Source: Hermatobates lingyangjiaoensis
Taxonomy: Eukaryota; Arthropoda; Insecta; Hemiptera; Hermatobatidae
NCBI GenBank assembly: GCA_026182355.1
Contig: JAPFBL010000576.1
Location: 85,001 to 149,000, forward strand
Length of the DNA stretch: 64,000 nucleotides
Direction of reading: 5' to 3'
Part shown: positions 1 through 11,473 of the stretch, one piece after another
Numbering within the stretch: the stretch's first letter is position 1
How the letters are laid out: every line of letters starts with the position of its first letter
Made by a program: the position numbers and the translations under genes
The notes under the pieces: model-generated
The model's database searches: none
Seen by the model: the letters and a program-made list of their open reading frames with translations, nothing else
Told to the model about the DNA's origin: nothing

Positions 1-350
1 ATACAATGAATTCAGGTATTTATATTTATAACTATGTGAAATATTTTTAATATTCTGTATTATTTTAACATTTATTATTTATGTATTATAGGCTTGAAAA
101 AGTCATAAAATATTGAGGTAACGTCGGTAAGAAACTGATTGCTGTTTGCTTCAAGACCAACTCTTCACAATACTTTAGAATAATGACTAAACTACAATGT
201 AGACAACGGTACAAGTTATCGTAACTTTATAGTAAGAAACCTTTCAAGTTACAAGCTGTTATTGAAACAGTACATATTAGGAATATAGTTCACGAGAAAA
301 CATATATAGGTTGCATATTAGTCCATTGTGTTAGCCACAATAATATTATA

Positions 351-580
351 CATTGGGAGTCCTAAATTTCACCTAACTCCAGTGCATTTAGAGTAGGGAT
401 CTGTAACGTGTGCCTGATATCGTACAAGCTCAGCACTGACGCCTTCACATCCTCTCCGAGGGATGACTTGCTCAGATTTATTCACCTCCCCTCTGAATAA
501 ATAGAGGTCTAGAGTGAGTATTGAACCCAGGGTCCACCAGTCCAGATTTAAGCTCGTTGTTACGGAGCTAGCCTAGTCCT
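351..580 (-). mobile_element. tRNA-derived SINE copy, minus strand
   Basis: Read on the minus strand this matches the SINE seen complete at 55931-56255: a degraded tRNA-like head, a domain with AATAAATCTGAGC and a GGACGT-type block, and a tail ending in TTTAGGACTCCCAATG. On the plus strand the tail comes first (ATTGGGAGTCCTAAATTT at 352) and the head last. The B box is still visible as the complement of GGGTTCAATAC near 520. The copy is clearly diverged and lacks the far 3' segment present in the longest copies. Such elements are transcribed by RNA polymerase III and moved by a partner LINE; this one looks inactive. Confidence 0.8.
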
Positions 581-1257
581 TTACAAATTGAGTAATTTAA
601 TTTTTTTTTTCTTCATGAGATTAAAGAAAATCATAAATTGTTTCTATTTTGTTTTCACTATACTAATAAATGCTTGTAGCTTTTCGTTTCTTTATTAAGA
701 ATTTCATGCCAAGCAGAAAACCTCCGGAGATTTTCTTTTTAGGTTAATTTACAGCTAGCATATTGCATTTAATAAAGTTCTCATGCATTTTTTATAAGCA
801 TGAACTTTAAAAAAAAATATTTACAGTCTTATGAACAAATATATATTTACTTTTCATGAAAAAGTATATTTATTTGCTCAATTTCAAGAAAAAGTAAATA
901 ACAGTTAAATATATTTTGTTTCAGGTGTAACAAGGATACATTTTTTTTCATTTGTGACCATAATTGAAAATTTACCTTTCTTATTAACTATATTACCTTC
1001 CCTTCTATTTTAGCTGTTAGGCTTTCTTTACTTGTTCATTCAAAACAAATAGTTACTACCAGAATAGTTTATACAAATATTATTGACTCCCAATCTTTTA
1101 AAATTAAAAATTGAAAATTTTGAGGGTTTTTTCAAAAAAAAAACAAAAACTATATGCTAGCTTAATTTTACTAGAAATATATGTAAAGCTCATAGCAAAA
1201 AAGAAATTTAAAATTCATTACTTGTGCAATCTATTATACGTAGTGTGCTATTTACTA
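581..1257. other. AT-rich stretch, no gene seen
   Basis: Low-complexity AT-rich DNA with several T and A runs. A plus-strand open frame of 69 codons starts at 1111, but it is lysine and phenylalanine rich, runs through poly-A and poly-T, and overlaps the foldback that follows. I see no splice-bounded exon or known domain. Confidence 0.6.
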
Positions 1258-1454
1258 ATGATGGGGGATTTCAAAAATTACATCTCTACACAAAAAAAAG
1301 GTTTTTTTTTTCAAAACTAACAACAAGTTTCAAACACTTAGTATTCTTCTTTAAGTTTTTGAAGAAGAAACACTAATTCTTCGAAACGTGTTGATAGTTT
1401 TGAAAAAAAACCCTTTTTTTGTGTGGAGATGTAATTTTTGAAATCCCCCATCAT
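1258..1454. repeat. foldback element, family M
   Basis: Inverted repeat: ATGGGGGATTTCAAAAATTA on the left returns as its complement at 1430-1452. The arms are about 95 bp with scattered mismatches and a short centre near 1352-1363. The inner part carries the recurring core: GAAGAA, a hairpin, TTCGAAACGTGTTG at 1376-1401. The left arm carries a diverged antisense copy (complement of GTGTTTGAAACTTGTTG). Related cores lie at 8171-8200 and 31925-32080. The arms have drifted apart, so the copy is not recent. Confidence 0.7.
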
Positions 1455-2389
1455 AATTATCATAATTTGAAATTAAAATAGAACTACAGGCTACGATAAG
1501 AAGATAAAAACAGAAACTTTACTGTTAAAATTACTGACATATTTCAATCTGACAAAGTTAATAACTTTTAAACAAATTTTTTTTTTCAAAGTATAATAGA
1601 TAAGTGTTTTTTTTTATTGTAGTTTAATATTAAATTTGATTTTTTTGTTAGAATTCTTATATTGAAATGGTTTAAAAAAAATGGAGAGTTGTTGTTATTA
1701 TGCATAAGTGGTTTTAAGTTATGGGTTCGTTACATTGCTTTGGCTCAAACTAGAGAAAGTGACTATACGTTCAATCTTATAGGTTTACTTTGAAAGCAGT
1801 GTAATATTGAGAAGGCTTGAGACATTTACAGATAGCTTGCCAGCTCTTTGCTATTCCCTATTGCAAACACTAGATGATATCTCAGTCATTTCATCTGAAT
1901 GTCTATTGACTCATGTTTAAACCAAAAGCGGAAATAATATTTGCTGAACAGGAGGTATTTCGATTTGAACTCCGATGAAAGTTTGTTTACATAAATCATT
2001 GAAATTACTTTATTAAAATTATGATGTTATCTACTATAACTAATTCATTGATTCTTTCGTACTAAATGACAACCATTATGAATGAAAAGAGTAACGCTAT
2101 AATAAAAATCAATATTTGAAGAAGTAAATACTTGACGAATGAGTATTAAACACCATAGTGAAAAGAAATGTTAAATAAATTAAATATAAATAAATAAACA
2201 GTTATGATCACCTATTATAACCCATATATAAGTAGCCTATTTATCCAGAACAATAATAATTCAATAACTCCCTATTAAAAGAAAGAAATCTGGTGTGCGA
2301 GTGTACTTTTGGAAATGAGACATTAATACCGTAGGCAAAATTTCTATGATATTATATACTTTTGCAATGAAAAAACGACCCTAAACAGA

Positions 2390-2680
2390 CAACAAACCTT
2401 CAATATCAATAAAGAAACATAGATAAATTAAAAAAAAACACACGTGTAGTTCCTAAATTTTAGTTTGAACCTTCATATGGAGAGATAAGAGAGGGAAACC
2501 AAGCGCACTGGTGCAGAGACGATTAGAGACTTCGGCACTAGTGGGACTGGTTTCCCTCCCTTATCTCTCCTAATGATGGTTAAACCAAAAATTAGAGACT
2601 TCTGTGTTTTTATATTTACTGTGTACTTATGGTCTACTCTGAAACGTTTATTGCCTTTTCTGGATAGGGTTCTTGATGAT
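2390..2680. repeat. foldback element, family B (degenerate)
   Basis: The left arm has the family B block GAGATAAGAGAGGGAAACC near 2482, and the right arm has its complement, with changes, near 2550-2569. The right core reads TCTCTCC-TAATGATGG-TTAAACC-AAAAATTAGAGAC, a decayed form of the intact core at 15592-15625. The outer parts (AAAGAAACATAGA near 2410) are diverged. Flanking (TA) tracts lie at about 2683-2702. Confidence 0.7.
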
Positions 2681-2699
2681 TATATATACATATGTATAT

Positions 2700-2800
2700 A
2701 TAAGATGACGATATGATATGATATGATGACGACGGATGTCGAAATATCGAATTGAGTTCTGTAGTGACATTCTGTATTCTGTCCTATGTGTTATAGTTTA
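2700..2800 (+). repeat. right arm of a family F core element
   Basis: Contains GATGACGACGGATGTCGAAATATCGAATTGAGTTCTGTAGTG, the sense counterpart of the arm seen in antisense at 25385-25440. The core CTGATGA is here reduced to ATGATGACGA after a short GATAT tract. A GAAATAT segment, one base and a GAA outer stem strand remain. It is followed by (TA)n at 2798-2815. Confidence 0.55.
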
Positions 2801-2820
2801 TATATATATATATATAATTG

Positions 2821-2918
2821 AATTTGATAGCAGATTCTGCATTCACGATCTCTCTACTTATACCTTCTATAGAAGCTATAAGTAGAAAGATCGTGAATGC
2901 AGAATCTGCTATCAAATT
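2821..2918. repeat. near-perfect 42-bp palindrome
   Basis: Arms 2821-2862 and 2877-2918 are complementary with one mismatch, around a 14-base centre that is itself nearly self-complementary (CTTCTATAGAAG). The arm text (GCAGATTCTGCATTCACGATC) resembles the inner arm of the larger foldback at 20767-21010 (CAGTCTCTGCATTTACGAC). Open frames on both strands here are a consequence of the palindrome. Confidence 0.85.
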
Positions 2919-2984
2919 TAATAATATATGCTTGAAAGAGGACTTGCTGCCGAAATACACTAATATATATATACGTAGTTCACA

Positions 2985-3180
2985 AAAAAAAGAGAAAAAC
3001 AGATAAAAACACACACAAAAGACTCACAACGATATTTCAACATCGCTTTACACCGGTCAGTGGACGCATTCACGTCTCTACTCCTGTGTTAATTTTTCTT
3101 TTTCTTTTCCTACTCTCCTGAAGACGGCAGGACAGCCCAAATAATCGAGGACTGCGAGTGTTAGCCTCCTTTTTGTATTT
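2985..3180. repeat. degenerate foldback with family F/W-like ends
   Basis: The left part (AAAAGACTCACAACGATATTTCAACATCG, 3019-3047) is the complement of the arm at 62535-62565 (GAAATATTGTTGTGAGTCTTTTGTG). The right part has CTCTCCTGAAGACGGCAGGACAGCCC near 3113, with a CTGAAGA box but a broken hairpin. The two halves no longer pair well. Confidence 0.45.
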
Positions 3181-4058
3181 TATATATGTAACTTTAATTA
3201 TATATATGTATATATTATTATATTTACTTCCATATTGTGTATCAAAAAAATATAAGCATCATTTTTCTCAGCGATTAAGAATTATTTTAATTTATTCATT
3301 CAATATTATGTATCAAGTTTAATATATTTTCAGATTGTATTGTGGAAAGTAACAAGCTTTTTACTGGTCTAAGTATGCATGTTTTTGTGCCTGTTATTTG
3401 AAACTTTTATTTTAAATTATGTGTTTGAGTGAATTTACAGTTATGCTCATGAGGTTATAAATGTTAAATTACAGTTATTTTATAGATGTTAGAAATGGAA
3501 AACTATGGTATGTAGTAGAGGTTAGAAATACTTTAAATAGTAAGTTAACATTGGCATGCCACAACATTAATATAGGGTGATTTTTTTTTAAAAAATTCAA
3601 ATAACGAATATTTATCATCCTAAACGCTTTTTATTAACGAATGAAGTGGTTTTAAACGTTAAATTTCTGAAATCTCGTGTACCATTGAAAAGTTAAAACT
3701 ATAGTAGTTAAGAGTGGAATATCCATGAAATTAAAAGCAAAACGGCAGATGGCGATGGGATTCATTTCATTTGTTCTACAATGATTCTTGCTTTCATCTG
3801 ATGTTAAGTTAAAACAACTGAAGGAAAGAAGCCATTACCATGATTGCTTTTAACAAGTGAAGTCTAAAAGCTCAACTGGCTTTTAGTTTTCGGTTAACGA
3901 GCCGCTATCATTATATCAGATGTGAGGCATGGTATATTGATTGGTATGCGGTCTTTAACAAATAAAAGCAAAAATATAAGTGTAAAACCATCAAATTTTA
4001 CATCATTATAAACATATACGAGTATATGGTGGTGCTGCAAATTAGTTTAACTTAAAGA
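3181..4058. other. AT-rich unique stretch, no gene seen
   Basis: Starts with short (TA) tracts and continues as unremarkable AT-rich DNA. I found no open frame longer than about 60 codons, no repeat in tandem, and no recognisable element end. Confidence 0.6.
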
Positions 4059-4367
4059 TGGGAGCCAGCTTAGAACAGTGGCAATGTACTCGCCTGTGAA
4101 TTGGTAGGTCGGGAGTTCAATATCCAATCCGATCCTCGATTTATTTGTCGGCCCTTGGAGAGGACGTTAAGCAGTCGGTACCGAGCCTGTTCAATATCAG
4201 GTATTCGTTTAATGATCCCTACTCTAAAATACACTTGAGTTAGGTAAAATTTAGGACTCTTAATATAAAATCAGTCTTCTTTGTGTGGTATCACAAACAG
4301 TTAATGTTCAGCCTATGTGTGTTCCCTTGTAAGGGAGGACTGCCACGGAAACCTAATCTAGCCTAAC
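4059..4367 (+). mobile_element. tRNA-derived SINE, long copy
   Basis: The head (AGCTTAGAACAGTGGCAATG, then GGGAGTTCAATATC) is a decayed tRNA-like A box and B box. It is followed by the central block GGAGAGGACGTTAAGCAGTCGGTACC, the TTAGGACTCTTAA segment and a tail ending in CCTAATCTAGCCTAAC. Order and content match the fuller copies at 29918-30240 and 55931-56255. It is moderately diverged. Confidence 0.85.
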
Positions 4368-4486
4368 TTCCCCCTAAAGATAACAAGGTTTAGAGGTAAG
4401 TGCATGAAGTGAGTCACATATAATGACTACAAGAAACATACTGATCCCCGTTTGATCACCTCATGGGTGACACCACATGCTGTAGG

Positions 4487-4503
4487 CAGCCCCCCCCCCC
4501 CCC
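4487..4503. repeat. poly-C tract
   Basis: An uninterrupted run of about 16 C residues, unusual in this AT-rich window. Length is likely uncertain in any assembly. Confidence 0.8.
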
Positions 4504-5394
4504 ACCCAAACAACTAATTTAGTGCTCCCTGTGTTACTCGCTGTCGAACCAAAAAAAGAGATACACTTTCACCACTTAAACTGTCCAAAAGACGTAAAAA
4601 ACCTTCATAAGTTTGACTGTTGGAATAGAATAAATATATTTTAAAGGAATTCTTCATTTTATTAACTTCTTTCATTAAAAACATGAAATCTAACTTCCTC
4701 TGGTTTCATGCTTTCAAACTAGTTTCAATTCGATTTACGCTAAAACTAGACCCCAGATCATGAAATGTACAAACATTATTCTGCGCAAAAACAAATAACA
4801 GTTGAAACTATACAATCCAAAATATATAATTAATTTATTTTGCATAAATCAACATATATATTATATGATAGTATATTATACATTATAGCTATTAGTATTG
4901 CTATAAGTGCTGTTTTTAGCACTTTAAAACTTAAAAAAAAGTACCTGATTAAGTATAAGTTGAAAGAACACATTGTTTTCTGAAATACCTGAAACAAAAA
5001 AAAAATAATATTAGAAAAATAAAGTTATTTTGTTATTGTGACAACATACTAAATTTAAAACTGTATATTTTTTAGGATGTTTAAAATGTTATAAAAAGGT
5101 TATACAAAAAAGGTAAAATTATAAATATCATAAAAAATAAGATCCTGTTTTCTTTAAAAAGCAACTATAACATTAATATTAGTATAAATATCTTTGTTTA
5201 TAAACAATTTACAAAACAGTTAAATAAAAAATTCTTTGTTGAATCGATATAACAAGAATGAGCATAAAAAGCTCAAGCGCGTTGAAAAGTGGCAGTAAAT
5301 GGCTGCCATTTCGCTATCTCATCTTCCTCCTGATGCTAATAAAAATTAAAAAAAAAAAGAAAATATTTTCTTAGTCCAACAAGTTTATCTGGAG

Positions 5395-5515
5395 GCCAGT
5401 TGGAATTTGCTTCTTGACGCACGTACAACATACTTCCTCTTGATGTTGACTGATGTCGAAATATTGAAATGAGTTTTGTAGTGATTTTTTATGTCCGTTT
5501 CTTTATGCTAACAAG
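5395..5515 (+). repeat. right arm of a family F core element
   Basis: Reads CCTCTTGATGTTGACTGATGTCGAAATATTGAAATGAG, followed by TTTTGTAGTG. It is a diverged family F core: outer stem strand, a CTTGATG box in place of CTGATGA, a loop, GTC, GAAATATT and GAAATGAG. A (TA) tract at 5518-5537 separates it from the next element. Confidence 0.5.
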
Positions 5516-5537
5516 TGCATATATATATATATATATA

Positions 5538-5790
5538 GATTTCACATAAACTGATGAAATAACAATCAATGATCAAACCACAATATGAAATGGGAAAACA
5601 AGACTAAGGTCTTTCAACCGTAACAACCGGTCTTCGTCAGAGTCAAAAACCTAACTGGAAAAAACCCAACCAATGGGGTTTTTGACTCTGACGATGACCG
5701 GTTGTTACGGTTGAAAGATCTTAGTTATGTTTTCCCATTTCATATTGTGGTTTTATCATTGATTGTTATTCACATCTTTATGTGAAATCT
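5538..5790. repeat. foldback element, family A
   Basis: The left arm begins GATTTCACATAAAC and runs to CAGAGTCAAAAACC; the right arm is its complement and ends TTTATGTGAAATCT. Each arm has one core: sense on the right (GACT-CTGACGA with the hairpin GACCGGTTGTTACGGTT, then GAAAGATCTTAGT), antisense on the left. The arms have several mismatches. (TA)n tracts border both sides (5518-5537, 5807-5828). Confidence 0.85.
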
Positions 5791-5829
5791 CTTTATCGTA
5801 TAAAGGTATATATATATATATATATATCT

Positions 5830-6650
5830 TTAAATGAAATGAAACAACCCATGTGACTTAAGATAAATACGTGTAAGTGATAATTGAAAAAAAAGTTCCA
5901 AACAAACAGTTACAACAATAAAAAGAGAAAAATAGATAAGAAATGAATTGTAAACCAATAACAGAAAATTCTCAAAATATATATTCAAAAGAATAAGTAT
6001 ATATAAATAGTATAATTACAATTCAGGTATATATCTACAGAGATTTCGAACTAATTAGTAATCAGGGATGAATCTGAATACAGCTGGAAATTAAATGAAA
6101 TTGTTTTTGATAAAGATAAATTTAAAAAGAACTCATACTGCTCTACGGAAGTAAAAAAAAAACTTTATTGACTAAAATATAAGCTGTGAACGAAAAAAGG
6201 TCTGAAAAGATATTACAACCCATAACAGTTGAATTTTGTCCAGTATATCTCATTATAATTCATAACTATATTAAGTACAATAATTTATTCAATTGAGTAA
6301 CCTTTTGAATTTAGAGTAAATTTGAGAAAAAAAAATAATGAACCGGATTCTATTTTGAAGTTTAGAATGATATACTTTATTTTTAATTCATTTCAATATA
6401 TAATAAAATTATACGAAGAAGTCAGTAACTCTTGTCAAACCAGTTGAGTCTTTTTATATTAAATGGGGTTCGTTGAGTCACAATATTTCAAAAGTTTTCA
6501 CAAACACAATCATAAAATGCAAAAGTTTATTTTTTGTCATTTAATTTCAGTCAAGAAATCGAGAGAATTATTCGAGATTTCCTCCCTCATTCTACAAAGA
6601 AAAATAACGAAATTCCCCCTTTTTTTAAAAAAAAAAAACAACTGTTAAAA
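5830..6650. other. AT-rich unique stretch, no gene seen
   Basis: No element ends, tandem repeats or credible exons. A 61-codon open frame at 6463-6648 ends in lysine codons from a poly-A run and is not convincing. Confidence 0.55.
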
Positions 6651-6926
6651 AGTAAAGGAATGAAGTGAGATGAAATAAGCAAGTATTAGCGGGAGAAAAC
6701 TTCATGCATAAAGTTACACCGTCCATTAAACCTTAGATATGGCGAACAATTGAATTCATTGTAATAAAAGAAGTGGAAGTTTGGGTGGAAGGGAATGGAA
6801 GGTTTCTGAATGAAATAAATTGGTGATGTATACGAGCGATGTGCCGGGGAATTAAAACAGGGGTTTAGAAAAAGGTAATTGCAAGTGATTTGTATTTCAC
6901 GAGAAGGGAAAGGTTGTTAATTCTAG

Positions 6927-7085
6927 TTAGGTTTTGTTGGCCATTAGAAACAAGCGGGGGAGAAAAGAGGGGGTCCTGGGAGGAATAATTAGAAACTGAC
7001 CCCAGTTAAGAGTGCCAAAGGGCCGTCCTCTGTGGAAGAGTGTGCAGGGAAAACATTGTTTTACTAAGAAACTATCAAGATTGCA
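6927..7085 (-). pseudogene. GC-richer block with protein-like minus frame
   Basis: A GC-richer patch in an AT-rich region. On the minus strand it reads through about 69 codons and includes FHRGRPFGTLN (around 7010-7045). The same decapeptide pattern, HRGR-x-FGTLN, occurs in the minus frame at 54730-54906, and most base differences between the two are at synonymous positions. I do not recognise the family. It may be a fragment of an old retroelement or of a real exon, or a coincidence. Confidence 0.25.
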
Positions 7086-7394
7086 ATGATGCACAGTATT
7101 GAACAAGTACAAGCGTGTTTTTTTTTTATAATCCAACCAAAAAAATTCAATAGTCTTCTGTTTTCAGGCACCATCCACAAAAAAGTTTTTGAGGGCTTAG
7201 AAAATAACTTCGAAAAGAATGTTAGAATGTTGACGCATTATGAATTATATTTCTTAACCCAAAAAAAAACTGTTTTTGCAGCCTTAAAAAAATTTCAAAA
7301 CATCTAATAAGACAAACAGACATATCATTTTTTTAAATCTACGTATTCAAGAAGGACTAATTATAGAAATATAATATTCATCACAAAATTTCAC

Positions 7395-7575
7395 AATAAA
7401 CACATGAAAAAAAAAATCCCTGTATAAAACACAGGAATAAATCAGAGGACTCACTATGATATTTCAATCAAAACATGTAGCCCTCGTCAGTATCAATTGG
7501 ACTCTGACGAAGACTACTTTTTTGGTTGAATGATCTTAGTGATTTTTCTCATTTCTTACTGTTATTTAAACGACG
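7395..7575. repeat. foldback element, family A-like (degenerate)
   Basis: The left half has TGATATTTCAATCAAAACATGTAG and CTCGTCAG; the right half has GGACTCTGACGAAGACTACTTTTTTGGTTGAATGATCTTAGTG. The right half keeps outer stem GACT, the CTGACGA box, a weak hairpin and a GATCT-containing segment of family A. The arms pair only in part. Confidence 0.55.
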
Positions 7576-8136
7576 ATACATAATATCAAATGATTTTATT
7601 TTTACTTTTGAAACAAGATTTTAAATCTTCCTCTCATTTTTAAATGTAAATATAAATTACAATTCGTAAATTAATCTGTAAATGAAATAATATATGAGAT
7701 AACCATTCTTTTTATATGTTGTTGTTGCTTTGTTTCTGTTATAAACATTTTCCTTCTTGGTACTATTATATAAATTGAGTATTCGAAACAAACAGAAAAT
7801 AAGTTTATGACAATTAGTTTGCAAGAGTTAATATTAGGGTTTTTGATTTATAAAACACTCTGCATCGTGAAATGAAAACGAAACAATCGTAATTCAAATG
7901 AAAACTAATCAAAACTTAAAACACAAAGGAATTAGATTAGCAAACCAATTGAGTCAAACAGAAAGCTGTGTCCAGTTTCCAATATTTTTAATCAATTGAA
8001 TCTTTATTTCATATATAAAATCATAAATAGTTGAAAACAAAAAAAAGTATATAAATATATTTTGTAAATAATTTTTCAAAATTAATCTATACCGTGATTA
8101 TAATAGATGTTTTCTTGGGTAAGAAGGCAATGAAAT

Positions 8137-8240
8137 ATTCTCCACATATACAAATTTAATAGTGTAAACAACGCGTTTCGAACACATAGTGTTCTTGTTT
8201 TATTAGGCTTGTCTCTTAAATTTGTATATGTGGAGACTAT
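8137..8240. repeat. short foldback, family L/M
   Basis: Terminal inverted repeat of about 19 bp: CTCCACATATACAAATTTA at 8140 and its complement ending at 8235. Inside on the minus strand is AAGAACACTATGTGTTCGAAACGCGTTG: a perfect AACAC/GTGTT hairpin, GAA, then the 6-nt palindrome ACGCGT. The CTGANGA box is missing or eroded here (AATAAAAC), so this copy has only half of the shared architecture. Confidence 0.65.
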
Positions 8241-8528
8241 TTTATTAGCTTTTTACTCTTGCATGAGCAAATACCCACAATAACTGATTTCACCAGTTTA
8301 TAACTGATAATTTGGAAACAAACAGTTTAGTTCCATGTATAAACCTTTGAGTCAATGTTACATGCATTGGATGAAAAAAATAAAAGACCATTGCATGGTC
8401 TTAAATGAAATGTTTAGTATCTCATAAGACAAATATTCCCTTTTATTACGTAAATATATATAAAGTAATATCACATATCCTGATGTGAAGGAAATGATCA
8501 GAATAAATGGAATCATAACGATTTATAA

Positions 8529-10195
8529 CAATAGTGATATTACAATTACTAGGAGTATAGTCTCTATAGATGACAAACATGTTCGGACTGATGATTATCC
8601 AGATGATTAGACTAATCAATACAAAGGATAACAATAGTGATATTACAATTGCTAGGAGTATAGTCTCTATATGGTAGTTGACAAACAGGTTCAGATTGAT
8701 GATTATCCAATGATTAGGCCAATCAACACAAAGGATAACAATAGTGATACTACAATTGCTAGGAGTATAGTCTCTATATGGTAGTTGACAAACAGATTCG
8801 GATTGATGATTATCCAGATGATTAGGCTAATCAATACAAAGGATAACAATAGTGATATTACAATTGCTAGGAGTATAGTCTCTATATGGTAGTTGACAAA
8901 CAGGTTCGGATTGATGATTATCCAGATGATTAGACTAATCAATACAAAGGATAACAATAGTGATACTACAATTGCTAGGAGTATAGTCTCTATAGTTGAC
9001 AAAAGATTCGGACTGATGATTATCCAGATGATTAGGCTAATCAACACAAAGGATAACAATAGTGATATTACAATTGCTAGGAGTATAGTCTCTATATGGT
9101 AGTTGACAAACAGGTTCGGATTGATGATTATCCAGATGATTAGGCTAATCAACACAAAGGATAACAATAGTGATACTACAATTGCTAGGAGTATAGTCTC
9201 TATAGATGACAAAAAGATTCGGACTGATGATTATCCAGATGATTAGGCTAATCAACACAAAGGATAACAATAGTGATATTACAATTGCTAGGAGTATGGT
9301 CTCTATACGGTAGTTGACAAACAGGTTCGGATTGATGATTATCCAGATGATTAGGCTAATCAACACAAAGGATAACAATAGTGATACTACAATTGCTAGG
9401 AGTATAGTCTCTATAGATGACAAAAAGATTCGGACTGATGATTATCCAGATGATTAGGCTAATCAACAAAAGGTTATAATAGTGTATATTACAATTGGCT
9501 AGTGAGTTTATATTTTTGGTCTTAAATAGTAGAATCTATCTTTAAACAGGTTCGGATTAAAGTAAATGACAGTTATCCAATGATTAGGCTAATCAACACA
9601 TATACAATGATTGAATATTACAATTGACCTATGTGAATGTAATAGTCTAACTATTAGATGACCAAAACCATTACGGACTGATGATTAACCAATGATTAGG
9701 CTAATCAACTACAAAGGATAATCACATAGTGATATTACAATTGCTAGAGATATGCTCTATAGGCAAATGACCAAAAAGATTTTTTTTGTTCTGGATTGAG
9801 TGTATTATCCATGATTAGGCTAATCAAACAAAGGATACAAAGTGAACTACAATTGCTAGGATATAGTCTCTATAGATGACAAAAAGATTCGGACTTATGA
9901 TTATCCAGATGATTAGGCTAATCAACACAAAGGATAACAATAGTGATATTACAATTGCTAGGAATATAGTCTCTATAGTTGACTAACAGGTTCGGAGTGA
10001 TGATTATCCAGATGATTAGGCTAATCAACACAAAGGATAACAATAGTGATACTACAATTGCTAGGAGTATAGTCTCTATAGATGACAAAAAGATTCGGAC
10101 TGATGATTATCCAGATGATTAGGCTAATCAACACAAAGGATAACAATAGTGATATTACAATTGCTAGGAATATAGTCTCTATAGATGACAAAAAA
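8529..10195. repeat. minisatellite, unit about 105 bp, about 16 units
   Basis: Tandem units share TTCGGATTGATGATTATCC, GATTAGGCTAATCAACAC, AAAGGATAACAATAGTGAT and ACAATTGCTAGGAG. Two variants alternate: one with TATGGTAGTTGACAAACAGG (108 bp) and one with ATAGATGACAAAAAGATTC (slightly shorter), suggesting a dimeric higher-order unit. Minus-strand open frames of 169 and 92 codons, with repeated hydrophobic stretches, come from the period being close to a multiple of three and are not evidence of a gene. The segment 9465-9870 is irregular (separate entry). Confidence 0.9.
9465..9870. other. irregular array segment, probable mixed consensus
   Basis: Within the minisatellite these units carry odd insertions. 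The insertions follow, in order, the unique right flank of the array: GTTTATATTTTTGGT (9507, also 10316), TCTTTAAAC then TTAAAGTAAA (also 10351-10377), GACCAAAACCATTA (also 10490-10500), and AAAAGATTTTTTTTGTT (also about 10620). The offset is about 810-845 bp, close to eight units. This is what a consensus of misaligned reads, or of two alleles of different array length, would produce. A real recombination patchwork is less likely. Confidence 0.6.
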
Positions 10196-11473
10196 TGACT
10201 TATTATCCAGGTTCAGGAGTGATGATTCATGCCAGATAGAATTAGGTTCAATATTATCAATGAAGGCTATTATTGATTGGTCTGTTATGCATTCTAGTTT
10301 GGCTACGTTGTCTACGTTTATATTTTTGGTTTAAATAGATAGCACATCTTCTTTTAAACATATTTCATTAAAGTAAAGCACAGTTTCAAAATTCACTATC
10401 TTCAGACTGATATATTACGAATGATTGCAATATTATCGTAATTGAACCATATTGTTGTAAATTGTGAATACTGTTATAACATTTCAGTGACCAGAAACCA
10501 TTGAACCACTACCACTAACCAAAATTATTGCTCGATCAGTCTTGTATAGCATACATTCACCTCTATCCCTTGTTTAAATTGTACAGAGCATATGCACTGC
10601 AAGGCCAAAATAACCAGATAAATAGATTTTTTTTGTTTCTGTTAGGAGGAAGGTGTCTTATCTGCTTCGCTAAGGGCTGGTATTGAATTATCAACGTTGA
10701 AAGCAAATCTATTATTGGAAATAAGCCTTATATGACTATGTGAAATATAATAATAATTACAACAGCTATTTTTGTGTCATTTTCCAATTGTGAAACTAGG
10801 CCTCTCCCAACCCCATCCATTTTTTTCTTTCGCGAGAGATTTTGAACCACATTGGTCCCGCTGTTTCCTTAGATTAATCTTTCTGTCTTCTTCTTTCTTC
10901 TGTGTGAATACCGGCTCCTAATCCTCAGACAAAGTGTGTTCATTTTGTACGTACAGAAATTCACACGTATAGATGTAGATTCATTCCGCAGACTGGTGAA
11001 TCCCAATTATTGTTTTCAGGGTTTCTAATTTTAACTGTGCTTTAGATACGAACACGAGTCTGACTGAAGAATATTCACAACATAGCCGTTATGGGAATTA
11101 TGAAAAACAATTTTGATATAACAAAAGATGACGAAAAATGAAGTTAAAATGCCGCTATTCTATTATGATCATTTTATAACTCTTACTTTTATTGTTTCAC
11201 CTAAACGTAAAATAATAATGTCCCATTAAAGATTTACAGCTTTCCTTGTTGTAATAGAGTTAAATGTTTTGACCTTTTAACTTTGGTTTTTGAATTTATA
11301 ATTAAAGATGGCCTTTATGGACTTAGCTTTTTGACCAACAAAAAGTCTAGAAATACTGATGTAATTCGATTGTTTCAGTTGTATACAAGACAAGATCAGT
11401 TCTGAAGACAACAGCTCGTAAATAGAGCTAAAAAAAAAATCATTTAACGCTGGATAATAGTGCTACCTGAAAA
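10196..11473. other. unique flank after the minisatellite, no gene seen
   Basis: The first 150 bases still contain decayed array words. The part at 10340-10380 (CATCTTCTTTTAAACATATTT) is also present at 20737-20757 beside another repeat, so it is dispersed. The rest is AT-rich without recognisable exons. Confidence 0.5.

Noticed and set aside
8703..9423. Hydrophobic 169- and 92-codon minus-strand frames resembling membrane segments
   Set aside because: Translation of minisatellite units; the frame breaks wherever unit length changes.
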